64,000 nucleotides of DNA, from positions 40,977 to 104,976 of the forward strand of contig NZ_JAAGSC010000034.1 in the NCBI RefSeq assembly GCF_010499265.1, given 5' to 3'. The notes under the pieces are model-generated. The model made no database searches, was not told where the DNA came from, and worked only from the letters and a program-made list of their open reading frames with translations. This document shows, piece after piece, positions 35,424 through 44,962 of this stretch (position 1 is its first letter; each line of letters opens with the position of its first letter). This stretch comes from Wenzhouxiangella limi (GTDB lineage Bacteria; Pseudomonadota; Gammaproteobacteria; Xanthomonadales; Wenzhouxiangellaceae). The position numbers were made by a program, and so were the translations under genes.

Positions 35424-36086
35424 TCAGCGACGCCCGGGCCACCACCGGCTCAGCCAGCGCTCCAGCCAGGATCGCCGGAGATAAACCCGGTCTTCCGGAG
35501 CGACGTTCTCGTAGCGGCCGTACTTGAGCTTGACCCAGGCGTTGAGGTCGGTCTGGCGGATGAACGCGAACAGCCTGCGCCTGAGCGCGCCGCTGCCCGA
35601 CTTGCAGCGTACCGCGGTGCCCAGATCGAGGATGACCGGCTCGCCGTTGGCGGCAACGCGCAGATTATCCTTGCGCTTGAGATCGCCGTGGGCGATACCG
35701 CGGGCGTGCATGGCTTGAATGATGCCCAGCAGGCGATCGAAAAAGGCTTGCCCCTCGGGCAGTACCGCATGGCGAAAGTCCGTGCCTTCGATGTAGTCCA
35801 GCACCAGATAGCGGTCCCCGAACAGGCCGTGGCAGCGTGGAAATCCTGCCAGGCCGGCCAGCTGTCGGTAGCTTCGATACTCCCGCCTGAGCGACTGCAG
35901 ACGCAGCCAGCGCAGCGGACCGCGCCCGCTCGGTGCCTTGATCGCCAGGTCCTGGTTGCGAAAGCGAAAGCGCCTCACTTCACCCTGGTTGCTGCGACCC
36001 AGTGACTGGCCGGAGGCGAAATCAAGGCCCTCCAGCCAGGCGGCCAGCTCGGGATCCGATGACGATGGCGCGGGGGAAGACGGCAT
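35424..36086 (-). CDS. Small RIO/Kdo-kinase-like protein kinase
   Basis: The product is 220 residues from ATG 36086; the longer open frame upstream is not supported. It has a compact kinase core: K50 in DLAIKAPSG, E69 in RREY, catalytic HGDLKRKDN (H133, D135, N141) and DLG (D154) in place of DFG. RIO kinases and LPS core (Kdo/heptose) kinases such as WaaP/KdkA share this plan; the short C-terminus with many Arg/Trp suggests membrane contact and favours an envelope sugar kinase. Neither substrate can be confirmed. It is isolated and faces the reductase gene tail to tail. Confidence 0.7.
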   Translation of the reverse strand: MPSSPAPSSSDPELAAWLEGLDFASGQSLGRSNQGEVRRFRFRNQDLAIKAPSGRGPLRWLRLQSLRREYRSYRQLAGLAGFPRCHGLFGDRYLVLDYIEGTDFRHAVLPEGQAFFDRLLGIIQAMHARGIAHGDLKRKDNLRVAANGEPVILDLGTAVRCKSGSGALRRRLFAFIRQTDLNAWVKLKYGRYENVAPEDRVYLRRSWLERWLSRWWPGRR

Positions 36087-36231
36087 CCGCGAATGATAGC
36101 CGAGGGGCCGAAGCCGGTTTCTGGCAAAATAGAGCGCGCAAGGACTCGAATTTACGGCGATCGGTCCCAATTTCCGAATCGTTCGGGAAACCGGACGCCT
36201 AACTTTCGTCCACTTTACGGGGATTGCTTTC

Positions 36232-36564
36232 ATGCCGATCTACGAATACCGCTGCCAGTCCTGCGGCCACGAGCTGGAAAAACTGCAGAAACTGTCCGAC
36301 GCCCCGCTGGTCGACTGTCCGGCCTGCGGCAAGCCCGATCTGACCAAGCTGATCTCGGCCGCCGGTTTCCGCCTCAAGGGCGGCGGCTGGTACGAGACCG
36401 ACTTCAAAAAAGACGGCAAGCGCAACCTGGCCGGCGATTCCGACGGCGCCGGGAAAGACGGCAAAGCCGATGCGGCCAAGTCCGACGCCAAGTCGGAGTC
36501 GAAGTCGACTCAGCCCAAGTCCGAAAGCAAATCCTCCAAGCCCTCTGCCGGCAAAGCGGCTTGA
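36232..36564 (+). CDS. FmdB-family zinc ribbon protein
   Basis: The 110-residue protein opens MPIYEYRCQSCGHELEKLQ and has the second Cys pair in DCPACGKPDLTKLISAAGFRLKGGGWYETDF, the complete FmdB zinc ribbon (about 1-60). The C-terminal half is a low-complexity Lys/Ser/Asp tail. Its role is poorly known; it is often next to aspS in gammaproteobacteria, as it is here (110 bp upstream). Confidence 0.88.
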   Translation: MPIYEYRCQSCGHELEKLQKLSDAPLVDCPACGKPDLTKLISAAGFRLKGGGWYETDFKKDGKRNLAGDSDGAGKDGKADAAKSDAKSESKSTQPKSESKSSKPSAGKAA

Positions 36565-36613
36565 ATGCGGCGATTGGCGCGAATCACGGTCCAAGGAAAA
36601 CCCTTAAGTCGCC

Positions 36614-36634
36614 GTAACCCGTAACCCGTAACCC
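36614..36634. repeat. Three tandem copies of GTAACCC
   Basis: Three exact 7-bp units (36614-36620, 36621-36627, 36628-36634) lie in the spacer between the FmdB gene and aspS, followed by a C/T-rich stretch. They might extend or vary by slippage; a regulatory effect on aspS is not shown. Confidence 0.7.
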
Positions 36635-36673
36635 TTAGGCCCTCCCCCCTAATCCCTGGTCCTTAAAATAATC

Positions 36674-38440
36674 ATGCGCACCCATCTCTGCGGCAACGTC
36701 ACCGAAAACCTCACCGGCCAGTCCGTCGTCCTGTGCGGCTGGGTCGCGCGCTCGCGCGATCTCGGCGGCTTGATCTTCATCGGCCTGCGCGACCACGCCG
36801 GCGTGCTGCAGGTGGTGGTCGAGCCGGAAAACAAGCCGGCTTTTGCCGAGGCCGAGAAGCTGCGCAACGAGTTCTGCGTCCGGGTTACCGGCACCGTGCG
36901 GCTGCGACCGGAGAGCCAGTGGAACCCGGACATGGCCACCGGCCGGGTCGAACTGCTTGCCGAGACGGTCGAAATCCTCAACGCCAGCGCGCCGCTGCCG
37001 CTGTTGATGAGCGACGACGACGGCGAGGAGGTGCGGCTGAAGTACCGCTATCTGGATTTGCGGCGCGACCGCCTGCAGCGCAACCTGCGCCTGCGCACCC
37101 GCCTGACCCGCGCCATTCGCGGCTATCTCGATGGTCACGATTTTCTCGATATCGAAACGCCGATCCTCACTCGGGCCACGCCGGAAGGCGCGCGTGACTA
37201 CCTGGTGCCCAGCCGTGCCCAGCCGCGCAGTTTCTTCGCCCTGCCGCAGTCGCCGCAGTTGTTCAAGCAGCTGCTGATGATGGGCGGCATGGACCGCTAC
37301 TACCAGATCGCGCGCTGTTTCCGCGACGAGGACCTGCGCGCAGACCGCCAGCCCGAATTCACCCAGCTCGACCTGGAGATGGCCTTTGTCGACGAAGCCG
37401 ACGTCCAGGCGATTGCCGAAGGCATGGTGCGGGCGGCGTTCCGCGAGGTGCTCGACGTTGAACTGCCCGGCCCGTTCCCGCGCATGAGCTGGGCCGAGGC
37501 CATGCGCCGCTACGGCTCCGACAAGCCCGACCTGCGCATCCCGCTGGAGCTGGTGACGATCTGTGATGCCGTGCGCGAGGTCGAATTCAAGGTTTTCTCC
37601 GGGCCGGCCAACGACCCGGGCAGTCGCGTCGTGGCCCTGAAAGCACCGGGTGCGGCCGGGCAGTCGCGCAAGCAGATCGACGACTACGCCGCCTACGCCG
37701 GGCGCTACGGTGCCAAGGGGCTGGCGTGGATGAAGGTCAAGGACCCGGCAGCCGGCATCGAGGGCGTGCAGTCGCCGATCGCCAAGTTCCTGGACGGCAG
37801 TGCCGTCGCGGGCATCCTCGAGGCCACCGGCGCCGCGGCCGGCGACCTGCTGTTGTTCGGGGCCGATAAAAAGCCGGTGGTCAACGCCTTCATGGGCGCG
37901 CTCCGGCTCAAGCTGGGGCGCGACCTGGCGCTGGTCGAGCCGGGCTGGCGGCCGCTGTGGGTGGTCGATTTCCCGATGTTCGAGTTCGACCCGGACGAGG
38001 CGCGCTACGACGCCCTGCATCACCCGTTTACGGCACCGGCCGTGGCCGACCCGGAAAGCCTCAAGGCGCATGCCGGTGAGGCGGTGTCGCGCGCTTACGA
38101 CATGGTCTTGAACGGCGCCGAGATCGGCGGCGGCTCGGTTCGTATCCACGATCCCGTTTTGCAGCAGGCCGTGTTCGACCTGCTCGGCATTGATGAAGCC
38201 GAGGCGAAGCAGCGCTTCGGCTTCCTGCTCGAAGCCCTGCGCTACGGCTGCCCGCCGCACGGCGGGATTGCGTTCGGCATCGACCGGATTGCTGCGCTGA
38301 TGTGCGGCGAGGATTCGATCAGGGAGGTCATCGCCTTTCCCAAGACCACCACGGCGGGCTGTCCGCTCACCGGGGCGCCCTCGGTGGTTGATGCCGCCCA
38401 GCTTGACGAGCTGCATATTCAGCTCAAGCCGGGAAAATGA
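36674..38440 (+). CDS. aspS: Aspartate--tRNA ligase
   Basis: The 588-residue class II synthetase has an N-terminal OB fold ([29 protein letters not shown]), motif 2 around [25 protein letters not shown], the bacterial GAD insertion (about 290-420) and motif 3 [15 protein letters not shown]. The bacterial length and GAD domain separate it from archaeal-type AspRS. It charges tRNA-Asp; whether it also charges tRNA-Asn cannot be read here. Its stop overlaps the start of the broken hydrolase gene (ATGA). The long minus-strand frame across it is a shadow. Confidence 0.97.
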   Translation: MRTHLCGNVTENLTGQSVVLCGWVARSRDLGGLIFIGLRDHAGVLQVVVEPENKPAFAEAEKLRNEFCVRVTGTVRLRPESQWNPDMATGRVELLAETVEILNASAPLPLLMSDDDGEEVRLKYRYLDLRRDRLQRNLRLRTRLTRAIRGYLDGHDFLDIETPILTRATPEGARDYLVPSRAQPRSFFALPQSPQLFKQLLMMGGMDRYYQIARCFRDEDLRADRQPEFTQLDLEMAFVDEADVQAIAEGMVRAAFREVLDVELPGPFPRMSWAEAMRRYGSDKPDLRIPLELVTICDAVREVEFKVFSGPANDPGSRVVALKAPGAAGQSRKQIDDYAAYAGRYGAKGLAWMKVKDPAAGIEGVQSPIAKFLDGSAVAGILEATGAAAGDLLLFGADKKPVVNAFMGALRLKLGRDLALVEPGWRPLWVVDFPMFEFDPDEARYDALHHPFTAPAVADPESLKAHAGEAVSRAYDMVLNGAEIGGGSVRIHDPVLQQAVFDLLGIDEAEAKQRFGFLLEALRYGCPPHGGIAFGIDRIAALMCGEDSIREVIAFPKTTTAGCPLTGAPSVVDAAQLDELHIQLKPGK

Positions 38441-39093
38441 CCGCAACGACCGCCCCCGCGTCCGCCGAACGGGCGCCGGTGGTGCTGGTTCACGGGCTCT
38501 GGTACGGTCCGGTCAGCCTGGCGCTGATGGCGCGCCGCCTGGAGGCGCACGGCTTCAGGACGCACCGGTTTGCCTAGCCCACGATCTCGCGTTCGCTGGC
38601 GAGCAATGCGCGCGCACTGTTCGATTTTGCCCGCGCCCTGGACCACCGGACGCTGCATTTCGTCGGCCACAGCCTGGGCGGGCTGGTGATCCTGCGCATG
38701 TTCGACGAGTGGGCCGGCCTGCCGCCGGGGCGGGTCGCGCTGCTGGGCGCGCCGGTGCAGGGCTCGGCCGCCGCGGGACGGATCGCCGAGATGAAAATCA
38801 CCCGGCCCGTGGTGGGCAAGGCGCGCACGGCGCTGGAATACGGGTTTTCGCACGCGCCCGGCGGGCGCGATACCGGGGTGGTGGCCGGCACCCGGTCCAT
38901 GGGCCTGGGCCGGATGTTTGAAAAGCTGCCGCTGCCGCACGACGGCACCATCGCCGCCGCCGAGACCCGCCTGCCCGGCGCGGCCGATGCGATCGAGCTG
39001 CCGGTCTCGCATACCGGCCTGGTGCTTTCGGCCGAGGTCGTGTCGGCGGTTGCCGGGTTTCTGCGCCGCGGCCGTTTTGACCGCGGCGGCTGA
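38437..39093 (+). pseudogene. Alpha/beta hydrolase interrupted by an in-frame TAG
   Basis: From ATG 38437 the frame reads an alpha/beta hydrolase (APVVLVHGLWYGP oxyanion region) but meets TAG at 38575-38577 (codon 47), in the sequence THRFA-stop-PTISRS, where family members usually have Tyr. The same frame continues without further damage through the nucleophile elbow GHSLGG and a late catalytic His (VSHTGL) to a normal stop at 39093, about 218 codons in all. One C-to-G change (TAC to TAG) explains it. It is a young pseudogene, a sequencing error, or a read-through case. Confidence 0.8.
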
Positions 39094-39103
39094 TCCGCTT
39101 TCG

Positions 39104-40153
39104 TCAGTTCCAGGGGTTGCAGTCGTAGCCAGCGATCCGCGCCAGGCGCTCGACGGTCAGGCTGCCGACGCCGAGACCGCTGCCGGCAAAGTCGTAGTTC
39201 AGCAGCAGGGTATTGCAGTCCAGCACCTCGATCTGCATCGTACCGATCGAATCGCGGATGACGTCGTCGTCGGTGAAAGAGCCCGGGTCGGTGAAGAATC
39301 GACCGCCCTCGATGATCTGCATGTCCAGTTCGACCAGGTCCGGACCGGGCTCGATGCCGGGCGTGTTGCCGACCACCCATACCGGCTCGCCGTTCAAGTA
39401 GGTGAAAAACACCGCGAAGATGAAATTGGCGTCTACCGGACCGTCCGGGGTGTCGATCAGGGTTTCGGCCACGTTCAGAAACAGCCCGGTGGCGGCCTTG
39501 CCCGGCACGGTGTAGGAGCCGCTCATGCGCCCGTGCAGCAGAGGAAAGTCGAACTGCGGGGGATCGAGCTCGGGTTCATAAGGAAAGACCGGGAACAGCT
39601 CGCCCTGATTGACGGCCGGCGCAAATCCGCCCCAGAACAGTTCCAGGGTAAACAATTCGTTGTATTCATCTACCGAAAAGAAGGTTTCTTCGTCGATGGA
39701 AACCGGATCTGCCGAGACCATGAAGGTTTCTCCGGCCGCCGACATGACGTTGCCGGAGGCACCGATGTTGCCGACGGCAGGCCGGGTGATCAGCTGGGCT
39801 TCGTGGAACGGAAGCTCGGCTTCGCCGGCCTCGACGAAAATCTGCGGCACCAGCACCAGCGAGTCGCTCAGGTTCTGCAGCCTGACCATCACCACGGAGC
39901 GTCCCTGATCGGTACAGCCCGTACGCCAGATCTGCACGCGGACTTCGCTGTCCAGCGTTCCGGTTTCCACGCTCGGCGCCAAGACGGTCTCATCCCACAT
40001 CAGGTTATCGCCGGAGGCGGCCGCCTCCGGCAGGCTCAAGGCCACGCAGCCGGGCGGGAAGGGGGAAAACAGGTCTGTAAGAACGTTGAGTTCGCCGTTG
40101 GCGCTGGCGTTGCCGGCGATCATCAGCGCGAGAACTAGTGCGGACAGGCGCAT
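39104..40153 (-). CDS. Exported protein of unknown function
   Basis: The 349-residue precursor has a signal peptide (about 1-18, NASA). The mature protein is acidic and beta-rich with few Lys, and contains cysteines at GCVALSL, RTGCTDQG, LDCNTLLL and YDCNPWN. The last third (FAVFFTYLNGEPVWVVGNTPG ... MQIEVLDCNTLLLNYDF) resembles a repeat module seen in secreted proteins of related gammaproteobacteria in which a Trp-containing strand and a CN motif recur. No enzymatic motif is seen. A 150-bp spacer separates it from yebC, which is divergent. Confidence 0.72.
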   Translation of the reverse strand: MRLSALVLALMIAGNASANGELNVLTDLFSPFPPGCVALSLPEAAASGDNLMWDETVLAPSVETGTLDSEVRVQIWRTGCTDQGRSVVMVRLQNLSDSLVLVPQIFVEAGEAELPFHEAQLITRPAVGNIGASGNVMSAAGETFMVSADPVSIDEETFFSVDEYNELFTLELFWGGFAPAVNQGELFPVFPYEPELDPPQFDFPLLHGRMSGSYTVPGKAATGLFLNVAETLIDTPDGPVDANFIFAVFFTYLNGEPVWVVGNTPGIEPGPDLVELDMQIIEGGRFFTDPGSFTDDDVIRDSIGTMQIEVLDCNTLLLNYDFAGSGLGVGSLTVERLARIAGYDCNPWN

Positions 40154-40303
40154 GGTGGCGGTCTCCTGACATCATTGGTTTAGCCGAGTGTACCCCGTTC
40201 GGCTGACTTGGGCCTGAACCGGTTTGAAACCCTCTTGCGCGCGCGAGACCGGCGCGGCCCATGCGCTAGAATGTCAGGCTGACCGACTGCAGGAATCTAC
40301 CCC

Positions 40304-41044
40304 ATGGCCGGGCACAGCAAGTGGGCCAATATCCAACACCGGAAGAAAGCGCAGGACACCAAGCGCGGCAAGATCTTCACCCGCCTGATCCGAGAGATCA
40401 GCGTGGCCGCGCGCGAAGGCGGCGGCGATCCGGAAGCCAATCCGCGCCTGCGCTTAGGGATCGACAAGGCCAACGCGGCCAACGTACCCAAGGACAACAT
40501 TGAGCGCGCCATCAAGAAGGCCACCGGCGAACTCGAGGGCGCGTCCTACGAGGCGCTGCGCTACGAGGGCTACGCGCCCGGCGGCGTGGCGGTGATGGTC
40601 GACTGCCTGACCGACAACCGCAACCGCACCGTGGCCGCGGTGCGGCACGCGTTTTCCAAGTACGGCGGCAACCTGGGCACGGACGGGTCGGTCGCCTACC
40701 TGTTTGAAAAGAAAGGCGTGATCAGCTTCGCACCCGGCACCGGCGAGGAAGAAGTGATGGAAGCCGCGCTGGAAGCGGGCGCGGAAGACATTGTCAGCGA
40801 CGATGACGGCAGCATCGAGGTGTTGACCGCACCCGAGGATTTCGAGGCGGTGCGCGATGCCCTGCAGGAGGCCGGACTGGCGTACGCCGAAGCCGAGGTC
40901 ACCCAGCGCGCCAGCACGCTGGTCGAGGTGGACGTCGAGACCGGTCGCAGCGTGCTGAAGTTTCTCGATATGCTCGAAGACTTAGACGATACCCAGGACG
41001 TGTGGTCCAACGCCGACATGCCGGCCGAGGCTTACGATGATTGA
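40304..41044 (+). CDS. yebC: YebC/PmpR/TACO1-family regulator
   Basis: The 246-residue protein begins [14 protein letters not shown] and keeps the family's three-domain form with [28 protein letters not shown] and an acidic C-terminus. The family has been described as a transcriptional regulator and, for YebC/TACO1, as a factor helping translation of proline-rich stretches; both views exist. It heads the yebC-ruvC-ruvA-ruvB run. TAGAAT at 40267-40272 could be its -10 box, with no convincing -35. Confidence 0.94.
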   Translation: MAGHSKWANIQHRKKAQDTKRGKIFTRLIREISVAAREGGGDPEANPRLRLGIDKANAANVPKDNIERAIKKATGELEGASYEALRYEGYAPGGVAVMVDCLTDNRNRTVAAVRHAFSKYGGNLGTDGSVAYLFEKKGVISFAPGTGEEEVMEAALEAGAEDIVSDDDGSIEVLTAPEDFEAVRDALQEAGLAYAEAEVTQRASTLVEVDVETGRSVLKFLDMLEDLDDTQDVWSNADMPAEAYDD

Positions 41045-41068
41045 AGAATGCGGGATACGGCTGGGGCG

Positions 41069-41557
41069 ATGAGAATCATCGGCCTGGATCCCGGCTCGCG
41101 GATTACCGGTGTCGGCATCATCGAAGGCGACGTGCTGGTCCACGCCGAGTCGGTCCGCCTGGGCGGGGGGCCGATGCCCGAGCGCCTGGGGATGATCTTT
41201 GCCCGCGTGCAGGAGCTGATCGAGGCTTTTCGGCCCGACATCGCCGCGGTCGAGACGGTGTTCATGAGCCGCAATCCGCAGGCGGCGATCAAGCTGGGCC
41301 AGGCGCGCGGCGCGGCTGTCTGCGCGGCCGTTGCCTGCGGCCTGGAAATACACGAATACGCCCCGCGCGCGATCAAGCAGGCCATCGTCGGGCGCGGCGG
41401 GGCGGCCAAGGAGCAGGTCCAGCACATGACCCGCATCCTGCTCAAGCTGGCCGAAGCGCCGGCCGAGGACGCCGCCGACGCCCTGGCCGTGGCCCTGTGC
41501 CACCTGCACACCGCCCAGACCCGCGCGCGCCTGCCGGCCGGGGTGGTCCTGCGATGA
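41069..41557 (+). CDS. ruvC: Holliday junction endonuclease RuvC
   Basis: The 162-residue protein starts at ATG 41069 (MRIIGLDPGSRITGVG). Acidic catalytic residues are visible: Asp7, the Glu in AAVETVF, and the Asp residues in EDAADALAVALCH. RuvC cuts four-way junctions symmetrically during recombination repair. It is 24 bp after yebC and overlaps ruvA by 4 bp (ATGA). Confidence 0.95.
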   Translation: MRIIGLDPGSRITGVGIIEGDVLVHAESVRLGGGPMPERLGMIFARVQELIEAFRPDIAAVETVFMSRNPQAAIKLGQARGAAVCAAVACGLEIHEYAPRAIKQAIVGRGGAAKEQVQHMTRILLKLAEAPAEDAADALAVALCHLHTAQTRARLPAGVVLR

Positions 41558-42138
41558 TCGCCCGTCTGCACGGCACCTTGCTGGAGCGCCAGCCGCCGTA
41601 TCTGCTGGTCGACGTGGCCGGCGTGGGCTACGAGGTCGAAGCGCCGCTGTCGGTGTTCGACCGCCTGCCGCCGCTCGGCCAGCCGCTGACCCTGCTCACC
41701 CAGCTGATCGTGCGCGAGGACGCCCACACCCTCTACGGCTTCGTCGAGGCGGCCGATCGCGAGCTGTTCCGATCGCTGCTCAAGGTCTCGGGGGTGGGCC
41801 CGCGCCTGGCCTTGGCAATCCTGTCGGGTGTGAGCAGCCGCGATTTCGCCCTCATGGTCGAGGCCGGCGACGCCCAGGCCCTGACCAGGCTGCCCGGTAT
41901 CGGCAAGAAGACCGCCGAGCGCCTGCTGCTGGAGATGCGCGGACGCCTGAGCGATCTGCAGACTGGCCCCGGTGCTGCGGGCGCGGCGATGGACGCCGCC
42001 GGCGAGGCGCGCGCGGCCCTGACCGCGCTCGGCTACTCCTCGACCGAGGCTTTGAAGATGATTCGCTCGGTCGAGGCCCCCGACCAGTCGGCCGAGGCGC
42101 TGATCCGCCTGGCACTCAAGCACAAGATGCAGGGCTGA
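41554..42138 (+). CDS. ruvA: Holliday junction DNA helicase subunit RuvA
   Basis: The 194-residue protein starts at ATG 41554. It has the N-terminal OB fold ([29 protein letters not shown]), the HhH domain ([31 protein letters not shown]) and the flexible-linked C-terminal RuvB-binding domain ([20 protein letters not shown]). The tetramer holds the junction while RuvB drives branch migration. The open frame extending upstream to 41041 is out-of-frame ruvC. Confidence 0.95.
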   Translation: MIARLHGTLLERQPPYLLVDVAGVGYEVEAPLSVFDRLPPLGQPLTLLTQLIVREDAHTLYGFVEAADRELFRSLLKVSGVGPRLALAILSGVSSRDFALMVEAGDAQALTRLPGIGKKTAERLLLEMRGRLSDLQTGPGAAGAAMDAAGEARAALTALGYSSTEALKMIRSVEAPDQSAEALIRLALKHKMQG

Positions 42139-42142
42139 GGGC

Positions 42143-43189
42143 ATGGAAGAAGAGCGCCTGATCAGCGCCGCGACGACCGGCGAGGACGCCCGGATCGAGG
42201 AAAGCCTGCGCCCGGGCCGGCTGGCCGAGTACATCGGTCAGCCGGTGATGAAAGAGCGTCTGGGAATCTACCTGGAATCGGCCCGCCGGCGCCACGAGGC
42301 CCTGGATCACGTGCTGATCTTCGGCCCGCCCGGGCTGGGCAAGACCACGCTGGCCAACGTGATTGCCGCCGAGATGGGCACCAACCTGCGCCAGACCTCC
42401 GGCCCGGTGCTGGAGCGCGCCGGCGACCTGGCCGCCATCTTGACCAACCTCGAGCCCGGTGACGTGCTGTTCATCGACGAGATCCACCGCCTGAGCCCGG
42501 TGGTCGAGGAGGTGCTGTACCCGGCCATGGAGGACTACCGGATCGACATCATCATCGGCGAAGGCCCGGCGGCGCGCTCCATCCAGCTCGACCTGCCGCG
42601 CTTTACCCTGGTCGGTGCGACCACGCGCGCCGGCCTGCTGACCTCGCCGCTGCGCGATCGCTTCGGCATCGTCGAGCGCCTGGAGTTCTACGGCATCGAC
42701 GACCTGGCCCGGATCGTCGCGCGCTCGGCCGGCATCCTCGACATCCCGGCCGAGGACGACGGCGCTGGCGAAATCGCCCGACGCTCGCGCGGCACGCCCC
42801 GGATCGCCAACCGCCTGCTGCGGCGGGTGCGTGATTTCGCCCAGGTGCGCGCCGACGGCCGCATCACCGGCGCGGTGGCCGCCAGCGCGCTGGAGATGAT
42901 GCAGGTCGACCAGCGCGGTTTCGACACCATGGACCGGCGCCTGCTGCAGGTGCTGATCGAGCATTTCGGCGGCGGTCCGGTCGGGGTGGAAAGCCTGTCG
43001 GCTTCGCTGTCGGAAGAGCGCGGCACGCTCGAAGACGTCATCGAGCCCTACCTGATCCAGGAAGGCTACCTGGTGCGCACCGCCCGCGGCCGCATGGCGA
43101 CTTCGCGCGCCTGGCGTCATTTCGGACTCAATCCGCCCGAAGCGCCTGCCGGCGACCTGTTCGGGTCAAGTCCGGCCGGCGAGCCGTGA
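42143..43189 (+). CDS. ruvB: Holliday junction branch migration ATPase RuvB
   Basis: The 348-residue AAA+ protein has Walker [12 protein letters not shown], Walker [10 protein letters not shown], sensor 1 VGATTRAG and the arginine finger region SPLRDRFG, then a winged helix ending [13 protein letters not shown]. It follows ruvA by 4 bp and overlaps ybgC by 4 bp. All residues needed for activity are present. Confidence 0.97.
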   Translation: MEEERLISAATTGEDARIEESLRPGRLAEYIGQPVMKERLGIYLESARRRHEALDHVLIFGPPGLGKTTLANVIAAEMGTNLRQTSGPVLERAGDLAAILTNLEPGDVLFIDEIHRLSPVVEEVLYPAMEDYRIDIIIGEGPAARSIQLDLPRFTLVGATTRAGLLTSPLRDRFGIVERLEFYGIDDLARIVARSAGILDIPAEDDGAGEIARRSRGTPRIANRLLRRVRDFAQVRADGRITGAVAASALEMMQVDQRGFDTMDRRLLQVLIEHFGGGPVGVESLSASLSEERGTLEDVIEPYLIQEGYLVRTARGRMATSRAWRHFGLNPPEAPAGDLFGSSPAGEP

Positions 43190-43605
43190 GCGCCGTGCCC
43201 TCGAGTTGGCGCTACCGGGTCTACTGGGAGCACACCGATGCCGGCGGCGTGGTCTACCACGCCCGCTACCTCAACTTCATGGAGCGGGCCCGCTCGGACT
43301 GGCTGCTGGCGCTGGGCTTTCCGCAGGTGGGCTTGCGCGAGCGCACGGGCTGCCTGTTCGTGGTGACCTCGGTCCAGCTGGATTTTCGCCAACCTGCCCG
43401 GCTCGAGGATGAACTTGCCGTCGATGTCGCCGTCGAACAGCTTCGGGCCGCATCCATGCGCATCGGCCAGCAGGTGCATCGGCAAGACGGCCTGCTGCTG
43501 GCTTGCGGTCAGGTGGCCATCGCCTGCCTGAGCGCGGCCAACTTCAGGCCGACCCGCATGCCGCGCGAGTTGCACGCGGCTATCCGTCAATTCCAGGGAA
43601 ACTGA
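43186..43605 (+). CDS. ybgC: Tol-Pal-associated acyl-CoA thioesterase YbgC
   Basis: The 139-residue hotdog-fold protein starts at GTG 43186. The active-site loop [22 protein letters not shown] carries the Asp of the 4-hydroxybenzoyl-CoA thioesterase type. YbgC is a cytoplasmic thioesterase linked in E. coli to acyl carrier protein and phospholipid enzymes, and it heads the tol-pal operon in many gammaproteobacteria. Confidence 0.92.
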   Translation: MSAVPSSWRYRVYWEHTDAGGVVYHARYLNFMERARSDWLLALGFPQVGLRERTGCLFVVTSVQLDFRQPARLEDELAVDVAVEQLRAASMRIGQQVHRQDGLLLACGQVAIACLSAANFRPTRMPRELHAAIRQFQGN

Positions 43606-43612
43606 ACAACCC

Positions 43613-44308
43613 ATGCAATCGAACGAACAGCTGCAGATCTGGGAACTGATCATGGAGGCCAGCCTGCTGGTGCAGGGCGTGATGCTGCTGCTGGTGCTGG
43701 CCTCGATCCTGTCCTGGATGGTGATTTTCCGCAAGCGCCAGATGCTGGCCCGGGCCGACAAGCGCGCGCGCGAGTTCGAGGAGAAATTCTGGTCCGGCGC
43801 CGACTTGAGCAAGCTCTACGACGCCGTGGCCGGCAACCGCGCCGGGCGCGAGGGCCTGGAGTCGATCTTCGAGGCCGGTTTTCGCGAATTCGCCCGCCTG
43901 CGCGAAGACAAGCACGCCAATCCCGAGACCCTGAGCAACGGCGCCCAGCGGGCCATGCGCGTGGCCCTGACGCGTGAGCTCGAGCGGCTGGAAAACCAGC
44001 TCAGCTTCCTGGCGACCGTGGGGTCGGTCAGCCCCTACGTCGGCCTGTTCGGCACGGTCTGGGGGATCATGAATTCCTTCCGCGGTCTGGCCGGCGCTCA
44101 GTCGGCGACCATCGCCATGGTCGCGCCCGGTATTTCCGAGGCACTGATCGCCACCGCCATGGGCCTGTTCGCCGCCATTCCGGCGGTGGTGGCGTTCAAC
44201 AAGTTCTCCGCCCAGGTCGATCGGCTGGAAATGCACTTCGACAACTTCAAAGAGGAGTTCGCCGGCATCCTGCACCGCCAGGCGCGGCGTCTCCGGGAGC
44301 AGGGCTGA
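43613..44308 (+). CDS. tolQ: Tol-Pal proton channel subunit TolQ
   Basis: The 231-residue protein has three membrane helices (about 15-38, 130-155, 172-195) with a large cytoplasmic loop after the first. Helices 2 and 3 hold the conserved segments GLFGTVWGIMNSF and APGISEALIATAMGLFAAIPAVVAFN. With TolR it converts proton flow into movement of TolA for outer-membrane constriction at division. It is 7 bp after ybgC. Confidence 0.95.
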   Translation: MQSNEQLQIWELIMEASLLVQGVMLLLVLASILSWMVIFRKRQMLARADKRAREFEEKFWSGADLSKLYDAVAGNRAGREGLESIFEAGFREFARLREDKHANPETLSNGAQRAMRVALTRELERLENQLSFLATVGSVSPYVGLFGTVWGIMNSFRGLAGAQSATIAMVAPGISEALIATAMGLFAAIPAVVAFNKFSAQVDRLEMHFDNFKEEFAGILHRQARRLREQG

Positions 44309-44313
44309 GCGCC

Positions 44314-44739
<426 letters not shown>

Positions 44740-44962
44740 CCGGCCCGGGCCGTGGATCTGCGCAAGCTTGCCGGGAAAATCTCAGTCGATACCAACGGTT
44801 CGCGCGCATGGATGGCGATGAACGCAGACTTGTTAAGAGGATGGGTTTTGATGGCATGGGAATCGGGGGTGAGCTCAGCTCGGCCGCTTGCAGACCGACA
44901 GGCGACTGCTTGGTCAACCGGCCTTCATGTTCCTTCATCGGCGGCGTGAAATATTTCCAGGC
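44740..44962 (+). other. Unexplained 223-bp gap between tolR and tolA
   Basis: No reading frame here has a convincing protein. It contains GATGAACGCAGA (44817-44828), the reverse complement of the core of the intergenic repeat at 34353-34364. Two short frames run through it but have no ribosome site or familiar composition. It may be a degenerate repeat insertion or hold a second promoter for tolA-tolB-pal. Confidence 0.5.

Noticed and set aside
36635..38446. 603-codon minus-strand frame opposite aspS
   Set aside because: Shadow of a conserved synthetase gene; no domain and no operon logic.
40235..40272. Full promoter for yebC
   Set aside because: TAGAAT is a fair -10, but the nearest TTG-type -35 is 26 bp away, too far for sigma-70.
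44752..44949. Short frame between tolR and tolA
   Set aside because: No ribosome site, no familiar composition, and a competing frame of similar length; not supported as a gene.
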